A stretch of 42,847 bases of DNA. Origin: Leptospiraceae bacterium (GTDB lineage: Bacteria; Spirochaetota; Leptospiria; Turneriellales; Turneriellaceae). The position numbers were made by a program, and so were the translations under genes. Below the pieces are notes generated by a model, which was not told the origin of the DNA, made no database searches, and was given only the letters and a program-made list of their open reading frames with translations. The stretch covers positions 20,577-63,423 of the forward strand of contig JAGRNJ010000016.1 of assembly GCA_020440825.1 (NCBI GenBank). The letters run 5' to 3'. The stretch's first letter is position 1, and each line of letters begins with the position of its first letter. Below are positions 18,753 through 27,532 of this stretch, one piece after another.

Positions 18753-20198
18753 ATGAATAACCTTCGCAATGAAATCGTATTTTTTATCAATAAAGAAAAG
18801 GTGGTTGTTGCCGGCGAAGATGCTTTTCTACCGCTCAGCTCATTTCTGCGATATCGAAAAAATCTGACCGGCACAAAGGTGGTTTGCTCCGAGGGCGATT
18901 GCGGGGCCTGTACTGTGATCTTAGGCTGGCTCGATGAGAACAGAAAAATTCATTATACGATGGTTGACTCCTGCATACAATTTGTTTTTCAACTGGACCT
19001 GTGTCATGTAATTACTGTCGAAGGTTTGAACCTGAACAATGAATTGCATCCTGTACAAAATTCGATGATACGCCATTTCGGTTCCCAGTGTGGTTTCTGC
19101 ACCCCCGGGATCGTGATGGCGTTGACCGATCTTACCCTCAAGCAGAAATCTTTTAACGCTCCAGAGATACAAGAAAAACTGACCGGTAACCTGTGCCGCT
19201 GCACCGGCTATGAACCTATTGTCAAAGCGTCTCTAGCCTTGAATGATGAATCGATGCCCGACCTGCTCTCATCTCTCGACTCGGCTGAAATTGAAAAACA
19301 ACTGCAACAACTTGCCGACTCAAATGTAATTATTGAATTCACCCAGAATGGTGAGAAGAAAACGGCAATCAAACCGGCAAATCTGGCGGATGCCCTGACT
19401 CTCAAGGCGAAGTACCCTCAGGTTCGACTGGTTGCCGGGGCCACTGATTTCGGGGTACAGACGAATAAAGGAAGGGCAAAAGACAAGAATGTGATGTTCA
19501 TTGCTCATCTGCATGAAATTGGCTATCTCAAAAAAAATGCAGAACAGCTTGAATTCGGTGCAACTGCCAACTGGAGCCGCATTCGGGATTTCTGCCGGTC
19601 TGAAATCCCGCAATTTTCTGAGATACTCGATATTTTTGCAGCAGAACAGATACGCAACGCCGCCACGATCGGCGGAAATATTGCCAACGGTTCACCCATT
19701 GCTGACTCTCTGCCCGTACTGTTTGCACTGAATGCATCGCTAAAACTTTTATCAGAGTCTTCTGAACGTATTGTACCGATCAATAGTTTCTACCGGGGAT
19801 ACAAACAGCTTGACCTGCAACAAAATGAAATTATCGGCGGGGTAATACTTCCTTTGCCGGTAAAAAACTCTGTATTGCGATTGTTCAAAGTAAGCCGTAG
19901 AAAAGATCTGGATATCTCTACCGTAACAATGGCCATTTATCTGGAGATGGATGGGAATAAAATTCAGTCTGCAGCGATTGCAGCCGGTGGTGTTGGTCCG
20001 GTTGTTTTAAGACTGCATTCGGTAGAAAAATTTCTAGTTGACCGAACTATTGAACCATCTGTTTTCGAAGAAGCCGCCAGATTGGCTGCTGAAGAAATTT
20101 CTCCCATCAGTGATGTGAGGGGCAGCAAAGAATACCGTACTCTTCTCATACAGAATTTACTACAGAAATTTTCACTGGAACGTGAGGCATTGGTTTAA
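18753..20198 (+). CDS. xdhA: Xanthine dehydrogenase FAD/iron-sulfur subunit
   Basis: Small subunit of cytosolic xanthine dehydrogenase, 481 residues, near the usual 460-490. The N-terminal plant-type [2Fe-2S] domain has CSEGDCGACTV, and the second [2Fe-2S] domain has CGFCTPGIVMAL and NLCRCTGYEPI. The FAD domain shows LVAGATDFG and ATIGGNIANGSPIADSLPVL, followed by the C-terminal flavoprotein domain. All iron-sulfur ligands are present. It passes electrons from the molybdenum subunit to NAD. The ATG at 18753 is used; the longer frame starts inside the divergent phosphatase gene. The ATG lacks a clear ribosome site. xdhB begins one base after its stop codon. Confidence 0.93.
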   Translation: MNNLRNEIVFFINKEKVVVAGEDAFLPLSSFLRYRKNLTGTKVVCSEGDCGACTVILGWLDENRKIHYTMVDSCIQFVFQLDLCHVITVEGLNLNNELHPVQNSMIRHFGSQCGFCTPGIVMALTDLTLKQKSFNAPEIQEKLTGNLCRCTGYEPIVKASLALNDESMPDLLSSLDSAEIEKQLQQLADSNVIIEFTQNGEKKTAIKPANLADALTLKAKYPQVRLVAGATDFGVQTNKGRAKDKNVMFIAHLHEIGYLKKNAEQLEFGATANWSRIRDFCRSEIPQFSEILDIFAAEQIRNAATIGGNIANGSPIADSLPVLFALNASLKLLSESSERIVPINSFYRGYKQLDLQQNEIIGGVILPLPVKNSVLRLFKVSRRKDLDISTVTMAIYLEMDGNKIQSAAIAAGGVGPVVLRLHSVEKFLVDRTIEPSVFEEAARLAAEEISPISDVRGSKEYRTLLIQNLLQKFSLEREALV

Positions 20199-20199
20199 T

Positions 20200-22521
20200 A
20201 TGGCAAGCAATGGTGTTTATATTCCCCATGAATCAGCAAAAGGGCATGTTACCGGTCAGGCCCACTATATCGATGACCTGCCCCGCCTGCATGCAGAATT
20301 GTATGTGGGCTACCTGGGCTCTCCTGTTGCCCATGGAAAAATTTTGTCAATCAACCTGGACAAGGCTAAAAAAATTCCGGGAGTAGTTGGCATATACACG
20401 CACAAAGATATTCAAGGTGAAAACCTGTTCGGGCCCATCATTAAAGACGAAAAATTTCTGGCCTATGATGTTACCCATTTTCTCTCTGAACCGATCTGTG
20501 TGATTGCCGGTGAATACCCCGAAGCGATTGAGAAAGCAAAGGCTGCCATTGAATTAGAGATCGAAGAGCTCGAGCCGATTTTAAGCATTGATAAAGCCAT
20601 TGAAAAACAAAAGTTCATTGGCAAAAAAATTAAAATCGAACGGGGAGACACATCAGCCGGCTTTGCCGCCTCTGATCATATTCTCGAGGGCAGTTTTATC
20701 ACCGGGGGGCAAGAGCAGTTTTACCTCGAATCACAAATTGCCTTTGCCATTCCCCAGGAAGAAAATGATCTGCTGATTTACAGTTCGACGCAAAACCCTA
20801 CAGAGATTCAGAAGGTTGTTGCAGAAGTCCTGGGGCTGGGACACCATGAAGTTGTCTGTATCTGTAAGCGTATGGGCGGTGCGTTTGGCGGCAAAGAAAC
20901 CCAGGGAGTACATGTCGCTCTCATGGCAGCTCTTGTAGCCCAAAAAACCCGCCGTCCGGCCCGCTGTGGTTACGACAAAGATACAGACATGAAAGTCACC
21001 GGCAAAAGACACCCGTACAAATCATTTTACAAAATGGGTTATTCCCAGGACGGCGAAATCCTGGCTCTGGAAATTGACTATTACTCTGACGGTGGCTGCA
21101 CAGCCGACCTTTCACCTTCTGTTCTCTCACGAACGTTGATGCATACAGATAATGCATATTTTTTACCAAACATTAGAACAACCGGCCAGATCTGCTACAC
21201 CAATTTTCCCAGCAATACGGCGTTTCGCGGATTCGGCGGCCCCCAGGGGGTCGCCGCGATTGAAAACCTGATCGAAGAGATAGCCATCCGCCTTGGCAAA
21301 GATTCGCTGGAAATTCGCAAAAAAAATTTGTACGGGCCCGGCCGAGAGACCACCCCTTACGGACAGATTGTACGCAACAATATTCTGCCGAATCTAATTG
21401 AGCGGCTGGTTACAGAAAGTGACTACCATGCCCGCCTGGCTGAAATTCAAGAATACAACCGCTCATCAAAACTGAACTTGAAGGGAATTGCCTTGACCCC
21501 GGTCAAATTCGGGATATCTTTCACAACTAAATTTTTGAACCAGGGAAACGCTCTGGTCAATATTTATACCGATGGCACTGTACAGGTCTCCAGCGGTGGT
21601 ACAGAAATGGGCCAGGGGCTCTACACAAAACTGAGGCAGATTGTGGCCGATCAGTTTGCAATTCCCGTCGAAGATGTCAAAGTCATGGCCACTTCAACAG
21701 AAAAAAACAACAATGCTTCACCGACGGCAGCTTCTGCCGGTACTGACCTGAATGGCAATGCCGCAGTCAATGCCTGTGAAAAGATTCGGGAGCGCCTGGC
21801 CGGGTTTGCCGCAACGTTACTTGCCGATCAGGCAGCAGGTATTTCTCCCGAAGCGGCAGAAGTTTGTTTTGACGATGCCCAGGTGTTTGACCGCCGGTTA
21901 CCCGATAAAAAGATCTCATTCAAAGAACTGGTAATAAAAGCCTACAAAGAAAGAATCAGCCTGGGTGAGCGAGGGTTTTATGCCACCCCCGGCATCGATT
22001 TTAACAATGATACGGGAAAAGGAAATCCGTTTTATTATTTTACCAATGGTGCTGCTGTTACTGAAGTATTGATTGATCGCTTTACCGGTGAACTGAAACT
22101 CGAAAAAATAGATGTACTGATGGATATTGGCAACAGCATCAATCCCGGTATCGATCATGGGCAAATCACCGGCGGAGTTGTTCAAGGACTCGGGTGGGCC
22201 ACCAATGAAGCCTTGACCTATAACGAGAAGGGAGAATTACTCTCCCACTCACCTACCACTTATAAAATTCCCGGTATAAAAGACATACCCCTGCACTTCA
22301 ATGTGAATTTCTTTGATAACCCGGAACACCAGATCAATGTCTTGCGCAGCAAAGCAGTAGCAGAACCGCCTCTGATGCTGGGAATTTCTGCCTTTTGCGC
22401 GGTTAAGAATGCTTTGTCTTCTGTTCTTGGTACTTCTGGGGCAAACATCAACCTGCCGGCAACCGGCGAAGAAATTCTGATGGCCTTACAAAAAACGGGC
22501 GTGGCCAAAATGCAGAGCTGA
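20200..22521 (+). CDS. xdhB: Xanthine dehydrogenase molybdenum subunit
   Basis: Catalytic subunit that hydroxylates hypoxanthine and xanthine to uric acid, 773 residues. The substrate residues match true XDH. GGAFGGKET supplies the Phe and Glu equivalent to bovine F798 and E802; SRTLMHTDN has the Arg equivalent to R880; NTAFRGFGGPQ carries the Arg equivalent to R912. AVAEPPLMLG has the base-acting Glu equivalent to E1261. Aldehyde oxidases usually change the E802 and R880 positions, so purine oxidation is favoured. No Tat signal is present, so it works in the cytoplasm. It lies between xdhA and xdhC with gaps of one and two bases. Confidence 0.93.
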   Translation: MASNGVYIPHESAKGHVTGQAHYIDDLPRLHAELYVGYLGSPVAHGKILSINLDKAKKIPGVVGIYTHKDIQGENLFGPIIKDEKFLAYDVTHFLSEPICVIAGEYPEAIEKAKAAIELEIEELEPILSIDKAIEKQKFIGKKIKIERGDTSAGFAASDHILEGSFITGGQEQFYLESQIAFAIPQEENDLLIYSSTQNPTEIQKVVAEVLGLGHHEVVCICKRMGGAFGGKETQGVHVALMAALVAQKTRRPARCGYDKDTDMKVTGKRHPYKSFYKMGYSQDGEILALEIDYYSDGGCTADLSPSVLSRTLMHTDNAYFLPNIRTTGQICYTNFPSNTAFRGFGGPQGVAAIENLIEEIAIRLGKDSLEIRKKNLYGPGRETTPYGQIVRNNILPNLIERLVTESDYHARLAEIQEYNRSSKLNLKGIALTPVKFGISFTTKFLNQGNALVNIYTDGTVQVSSGGTEMGQGLYTKLRQIVADQFAIPVEDVKVMATSTEKNNNASPTAASAGTDLNGNAAVNACEKIRERLAGFAATLLADQAAGISPEAAEVCFDDAQVFDRRLPDKKISFKELVIKAYKERISLGERGFYATPGIDFNNDTGKGNPFYYFTNGAAVTEVLIDRFTGELKLEKIDVLMDIGNSINPGIDHGQITGGVVQGLGWATNEALTYNEKGELLSHSPTTYKIPGIKDIPLHFNVNFFDNPEHQINVLRSKAVAEPPLMLGISAFCAVKNALSSVLGTSGANINLPATGEEILMALQKTGVAKMQS

Positions 22522-22523
22522 TC

Positions 22524-23351
22524 ATGCAGGCTTTCTGGGATACGTTCACTGAATTTCGAAAATCAAATAAAAGTTTTGTGATGGTAACCCTGGTCAATGC
22601 CAAAGGCTCAGCGCCCCAGGTTCCCGGTGCCCACATGCTGGTCAGTGAACATGGTCTCGAGGCCGGTACAATTGGCGGTGGTAAAGTTGAGCTGAAGGCC
22701 ATTGAACTGGCACAAAAGATGATGGCAGAGGCGAATCCTGTGGCTCATGTTCAATGGAATCTGAAAAAAGATGTTGGCATGACCTGCGGAGGGAATGTCT
22801 CTCTGTTTTTCGAAAACTTTGCCCGCTCGCGCTGGCAAATTGCAATTTTCGGGGCCGGCCATGTTGCTAACGCACTGGTTCCCCTGCTCTTGACTCTCGA
22901 TTGTGAAATTTTATGTATTGATACGCGTGCAGAATGGCTCAATAAAATGCCTGACTCTGCAAGCTTGCAGAAAATTTGCCGGGAAATACCTGAAGAGATG
23001 GTGAAAGAACTGCACCCCGAAACATTTGTCTTGATGATGTCCCAGGGCCATGCTTTTGACCTGCCCGTCCTGATTGAAGTTCTTAAAAATCATGATTTTC
23101 CCTATGCCGGGGTAATCGGCAGTAACTCGAAAAGGGCCGTGCTCAAAAAAGAATTGCTTGATAATAATATAGCAGAAAATAAAATAGATTCATTCATTTG
23201 CCCCATAGGGCTACCACTTGGGAATTCTACCCCGCCCGAAATCGCAATCAGTGTGTGTGCCCAACTATTACAAAAAAGAGATGAATTGTATCGCGATAAT
23301 TCCCGATCTGTTGTACGCAAACTCAGCTTGACGATGAATAACGCCCCTTAA
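22524..23351 (+). CDS. xdhC: Molybdenum cofactor sulfurase/insertion chaperone XdhC
   Basis: A 275-residue chaperone that binds the molybdopterin cofactor, promotes its sulfuration and inserts it into XdhB. The N-terminal XdhC/CoxI domain contains GSAPQVPGAHM and the conserved AGTIGGGKVE. GMTCGGNVSLFFE follows, with the Cys associated with cofactor handling. The C-terminal Rossmann domain has QIAIFGAGHVANAL and ends with the IGSNSKRAVLKKEL and CPIGLPLG blocks. It starts two bases after xdhB, which completes the xdhABC operon. A cytochrome lipoprotein gene follows after nine bases on the same strand. Confidence 0.92.
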   Translation: MQAFWDTFTEFRKSNKSFVMVTLVNAKGSAPQVPGAHMLVSEHGLEAGTIGGGKVELKAIELAQKMMAEANPVAHVQWNLKKDVGMTCGGNVSLFFENFARSRWQIAIFGAGHVANALVPLLLTLDCEILCIDTRAEWLNKMPDSASLQKICREIPEEMVKELHPETFVLMMSQGHAFDLPVLIEVLKNHDFPYAGVIGSNSKRAVLKKELLDNNIAENKIDSFICPIGLPLGNSTPPEIAISVCAQLLQKRDELYRDNSRSVVRKLSLTMNNAP

Positions 23352-23360
23352 CGATGACAA

Positions 23361-23747
23361 ATGCAGAGGGTCTTCCCGGGACGCGTTTTATTCTGGCTAG
23401 TGCTTTCACTAACCGCATCTGTTTCCTGTGTTAAACTCGGTGAAGATGTCGATGAAGAAAGCTGTCTGCCTGAAATTCTTACTTCAAATATAACGTATAC
23501 AGGACAGATTCAAACCATCTTCTCTCAAAATTGTGGGAACTGTCATGGCTCGAGCCCGGCAAACGGAGCCTCTACAAGCTATCATACTCTGGCTCTGATT
23601 CAGGCAAACCTGCAGGGCAGTCGCAGTGTCTATACCCGTATAAACTTAAGTCCTGGAGCCACCGGGCTTATGCCAACTACCGGTAAGATGGATGCCTGTA
23701 CTCTGGCAAGAATCTCACGCTGGGAAAGTCTGGGGTATCCGAATTGA
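23361..23747 (+). CDS. Monohaem c-type cytochrome lipoprotein
   Basis: A 128-residue lipoprotein: signal VLFWLVLSLTA, then lipobox SVSC with lipidated Cys23. One haem c site, CGNCH, lies at residues 58-62. The block GLMPTTGKMDACTLARISRW after it resembles the Met-containing tail of small lipoprotein cytochromes, in which MPxxG and a following helix close the haem pocket; M in GLMP is the likely sixth ligand. It should sit on the periplasmic or outer face of a membrane and carry electrons. It follows xdhC by nine bases and its TGA overlaps the start of the next, cytochrome-barrel gene, so both are probably made together. Confidence 0.82.
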   Translation: MQRVFPGRVLFWLVLSLTASVSCVKLGEDVDEESCLPEILTSNITYTGQIQTIFSQNCGNCHGSSPANGASTSYHTLALIQANLQGSRSVYTRINLSPGATGLMPTTGKMDACTLARISRWESLGYPN

Positions 23748-25327
23748 TTTCTGCTCTGAATGCAATTTTCTGTGAACTGAAAGTTGGCTGGCTAATAAAA
23801 TATAAAAACCGGAATTTCTACACTCTGTTGAAAGCAGTTTCCGGTGCATTGGTAATCGTCATTGTTGTGGGACTGCAGGCTCTGCCGCTGTATACTGCCC
23901 GATCGGGTCGAATCTGTGATAACTGTCATATGAATCCTTTCAAGACAGATAAACAGAATGAATGGCCGAATCCCGAACTGGCCGATCGAAAATGCAATCT
24001 TACCTGCTCTACCTGCCATATCGATACAGCCGGGGGCAGTTTGCGCAGAGTGGCAGGGCGCTATTACGCAGCTTCAACTCTGCCGGTCTGGGGCACTGAA
24101 CAACGCCCCTACTGGGATTCTCAACGATCTTTAACCGCCTACTGGAAAAAACTGACCCAGCCGGCCCCGAAAAAAAACAGCTCCGGAAAAGTATCAGAAT
24201 CAAAATGGATACCCGACCCTCCGCGAAACCCGGCCCTGCCCGATCATTACCAGACAATGACTAAACCGCCGTTTTGGACAATGGCCGACCCAACTGTGTT
24301 TGGCAACCCGATCGGGGCCAAAGCCCTGCCCCGTACCTATGAACCGTTATATGGAGTGTATGGCGGCTTAAACGCCGACCCTTTTCTGGTTTTGAGCGGG
24401 AATTTTCGCTGGCTGTATTACAAAACTCCAGATCGGGAAATTTATTTTCCCATGGTAAATGAACTGGGGGTGGCAATCCATCCGGTTGAAAAATTTACCC
24501 TTACTGCAACCGGCGGGGTTCTTGGCCAGGCAACGGCTTTCGGTGCTCCGTCGTTGCCGGTGAAAGACAGGTTGTTTATTCGCCAGGCTACCGCGATGCT
24601 GCATGAATTTCCTTACCAGAGCTATATCAAAGCCGGGGTTTTTACCCCAGCTTTCGGGGTACGCCATGAAGATCACACCATCCCTACACGTCGCTATTTT
24701 GATATGGATTACTCAAGACGCAATAATGCGGTCTATGGGGTTGAGGCAGGGTTGGCACCTAACTATCCTTTTTTATCTGTTTCTGCATTTACCAATATTG
24801 GGCGCAACTATGAAGAGACAAATGGCTGGGGTACTTCGGTTAATCTGGGGTGGAGGGATTTACTCTTTGGCGGAGGCATTTCGTTCATGTATAAGAATCG
24901 GGATACCTCATTCGGCGGCGATTTTACCGCCGCTTCGCTTGACTACTATTTGAATCTGGGTCGCCTTTTCTTTACTTTGCCGATTACATTCCTTGGTGAA
25001 TTTTCATTAGGTGAACGTCAACTCAATACAGGCCCTCGACAGATTTATGCGAATTTCATTGAACTCAACTGGCTTGCCTTCAACGGATTTAACGCAAAAG
25101 TGAACCATCATTTTTATGACCCCGATATCAAGGTCAGAAACAATGAAAGCGGTCATATTGGTGCGGGGTTTGACTTTACCCCGTTCCCGTTTATTCGTTT
25201 AACTTTTGAGTATCGCTGGGCTTGGATCATTCCTGATACTGCATTCTGGCGAACCGGTTCTTTTCTGAACCCTTCTGATCTGCAGTTCAAGGACAATATC
25301 CTCATTGTCACTCATGTTTATTTCTGA
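23744..25327 (+). CDS. Dihaem cytochrome fused to outer-membrane barrel
   Basis: A 527-residue protein with an unusual layout. A hydrophobic segment (about 28-48) acts as signal peptide. Two haem c motifs follow, CDNCH (58-62) and CSTCH (88-92), then a Pro-rich linker, and from about residue 200 a beta-barrel rich in aromatic and Gly residues that ends in VTHVYF, a typical outer-membrane C-terminus. Fusing cytochrome and porin in one chain recalls Cyc2-type iron-oxidising proteins, though with two haems, and it looks like a conduit across the outer membrane. The start is a TTG overlapping the previous stop in TTGA; an internal TTG in the LLKAV stretch (residue 29) is an alternative. The 3' end overlaps the convergent phosphatase gene by ten bases. 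Confidence 0.8.
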   Translation: MISALNAIFCELKVGWLIKYKNRNFYTLLKAVSGALVIVIVVGLQALPLYTARSGRICDNCHMNPFKTDKQNEWPNPELADRKCNLTCSTCHIDTAGGSLRRVAGRYYAASTLPVWGTEQRPYWDSQRSLTAYWKKLTQPAPKKNSSGKVSESKWIPDPPRNPALPDHYQTMTKPPFWTMADPTVFGNPIGAKALPRTYEPLYGVYGGLNADPFLVLSGNFRWLYYKTPDREIYFPMVNELGVAIHPVEKFTLTATGGVLGQATAFGAPSLPVKDRLFIRQATAMLHEFPYQSYIKAGVFTPAFGVRHEDHTIPTRRYFDMDYSRRNNAVYGVEAGLAPNYPFLSVSAFTNIGRNYEETNGWGTSVNLGWRDLLFGGGISFMYKNRDTSFGGDFTAASLDYYLNLGRLFFTLPITFLGEFSLGERQLNTGPRQIYANFIELNWLAFNGFNAKVNHHFYDPDIKVRNNESGHIGAGFDFTPFPFIRLTFEYRWAWIIPDTAFWRTGSFLNPSDLQFKDNILIVTHVYF

Positions 25328-27522
25328 TTTTTGAAACGCTCATAAGCATTGCGTAAAACCGGATTGTTCGGATCAAACTGAATAGCTTTCTCAAAATATG
25401 TGCGCGCAGTCTGGGCATCCTGTTCTTTTATTGCAACAATTGCCAGGTTATAAAGTGCTGCCGCATAGCCGGGCCGTAAACTAACAGAAGTTTCTGCATG
25501 CTTTTTCGCTTCGACATAGTTTTGTTCTTTCAAGGCAACATTTGACAACCACAACCAGACCTCGGCATTGCCCGAATTAAATTCTGTATAGCGCTGCAAA
25601 TATGATTTCGCCGTATCTAAACGATTTAACTCACAATGCAAGATACCGGCATTGCGCAGCGCATTCTGGTTCGAGGCATAGATTTCAATTGCTTGTGAGA
25701 GAAGATCGGCTGCTTCTACTTTCTCTCCCTCTTCAAGTTTCTGATAAGCACGATTCACAAGTAGCTGAAATTTACCATAGTTGCGATCGGCCTCAATTGC
25801 CAGAATCGTGATATCATCATTGGCAGGTACACCATCGACAAATTGATTCAGCTGTGAGAGAATATAGTTCACACTCTCATTAATGCTCATCTTTGAACTG
25901 TCGCGAATAGCATCGTCAAATCGGGTATTGCCAAATTCTTCTCCCTCTTTGTTTCTGTATTCAGGAATGCCATCGGTATATAGATAAATTCTATCTCCCG
26001 GATCCAGTTTCATGGTCTTTTGTTCGTAGCTGGTTTCTGCTTCTGGCATGGCACCAATAAATAAGCCATCGGTATCGAGTTCATCAATTTTGTTTGTTGC
26101 AAAACGCCATACTTTTGCCAGAGGGTGGGATGCATTTGAATAGGAAACATTATGTTCTTCATCGGCGATCAATAAAAATGCGGTTAAGTAGTCTTGAGTG
26201 TGGATGGTCTCTGTCAATTGCCGATTTACCTGCCGAAAAATATCTGCCGCTTCTGAAAACTGTTCACTTGCCCTTGCGAAAGACACCTTGGCCATAGTTG
26301 TGATAAGAGCAGCGGGCACCCCGTGCCCAGAAACATCGGCGATAAGAATTCCCAGATGACTGCCTTTGACAGAAAAAATATCATAGAAATCTCCTGATAC
26401 TTTTTCCATCGCCTTCCAATGTGCTGCAAAACGAAGTCCATTCCATTCAGGCAGGGCATGCGGTATGATGCCCTTTTGTATCTCTGAGGCAAAGTCCAGC
26501 TCCATTTGAATTATTGCATCTTTATCTTTCAGTTCTTCATTTGCTTTTTGCAGTTCGTTGGTTCTTTCAGCTACCATGTGTTCGAGATTGTGCTGATAAC
26601 TTCGAATTGTGCGAGCTGTTTCGATGAAACCTGACGATAGTTCCAGAAATTCCCGGTCGAGACTGCGAGGAAAAAGCAATCCATCCCCCCCGTTTCTCAA
26701 ATCATCTGATGCATTTGAAATTTCTTCCAGAGAGCGATAGATAATATTGAACACCAGATATGCCATAAAACTCGAAGTCAAGATCGCCAGCAGTGAAAAA
26801 TTCAGAACAGAAAGCATATTCTCCCGATTATAATAGGTCAAAGAATTTGACACCACCAGAGTCATGATCAGCAGCACAATAAACAGAAACAGTTTTAGAC
26901 GCACAGTGGTGATCGACTTATGTTCAAATTCTACCCCGGCCAGGTGCATCTGCTTTTTCAATTCTGAACGCACTGCACCGGTAGATGACTCAGTCAAGAC
27001 CAGAGAAAAGCCACCATGAATAAAAAAAGCAATGGCTGCGGCGATCGCGATGCGCAGCATTATTTTGCCGGTCAGAACATCATCAAGAGCGGCAGTAATT
27101 AAAATACCGATGAGTGGGGTAAGAATAAAGAATACAGCAGTGACCGCATTCCCAAACGGAACAATAGTCAATTCATGCAGCAAACGCACCATTTTATCTT
27201 TGGGAATCTCTGGATCGATAATCAGTTTTCCCTTATCGGCAAGAACATAACGGTTCAGTAATCGCAGACCCTGGGTAATGCCAGAAAAACCTAACCGGTG
27301 AAATATTCCGAACATTAGACCATGAAAGAAGAAAGCAGCAATAATCATTGCAAAAGTAGAATACAGCATCATCTGGGTCATGGGAATTTTGACTGCAGAG
27401 GCGTAGTATAGAACAAATACAACCACCAGTACTCCAGATACCGCTGCATTGAGTGCAACTGAAGTTCCGTAAGAAAAATTTCTGGTTACCCAGATGACAA
27501 TGGCATTGCTTATTTTTTTCAA
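25318..27522 (-). CDS. Membrane SpoIIE phosphatase with TPR tail
   Basis: A 734-residue regulator. About six membrane segments (residues 20-262) come first, then a HAMP-like stretch (about 262-315) and a coiled coil (ERTNELQKANEELKDKDAI). The PP2C/SpoIIE domain (about 345-560) has intact motifs: SGDFYDIFSV, DVSGHGVPAAL, ASHPLAKV, LYTDGIPEY and NDDITILAIE. The last 170 residues are about four TPR units (such as AVWLWLSNVALKEQNYVEAKKHAETS is built on), absent from most SpoIIE proteins and probably used to dock substrates. It is the second such phosphatase in the window. The lipoprotein gene lies ten bases upstream in the same orientation, so both may share a message. Confidence 0.9.
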   Translation of the reverse strand: MKKISNAIVIWVTRNFSYGTSVALNAAVSGVLVVVFVLYYASAVKIPMTQMMLYSTFAMIIAAFFFHGLMFGIFHRLGFSGITQGLRLLNRYVLADKGKLIIDPEIPKDKMVRLLHELTIVPFGNAVTAVFFILTPLIGILITAALDDVLTGKIMLRIAIAAAIAFFIHGGFSLVLTESSTGAVRSELKKQMHLAGVEFEHKSITTVRLKLFLFIVLLIMTLVVSNSLTYYNRENMLSVLNFSLLAILTSSFMAYLVFNIIYRSLEEISNASDDLRNGGDGLLFPRSLDREFLELSSGFIETARTIRSYQHNLEHMVAERTNELQKANEELKDKDAIIQMELDFASEIQKGIIPHALPEWNGLRFAAHWKAMEKVSGDFYDIFSVKGSHLGILIADVSGHGVPAALITTMAKVSFARASEQFSEAADIFRQVNRQLTETIHTQDYLTAFLLIADEEHNVSYSNASHPLAKVWRFATNKIDELDTDGLFIGAMPEAETSYEQKTMKLDPGDRIYLYTDGIPEYRNKEGEEFGNTRFDDAIRDSSKMSINESVNYILSQLNQFVDGVPANDDITILAIEADRNYGKFQLLVNRAYQKLEEGEKVEAADLLSQAIEIYASNQNALRNAGILHCELNRLDTAKSYLQRYTEFNSGNAEVWLWLSNVALKEQNYVEAKKHAETSVSLRPGYAAALYNLAIVAIKEQDAQTARTYFEKAIQFDPNNPVLRNAYERFKNQK

Positions 27523-27532
27523 GGATACTCTT

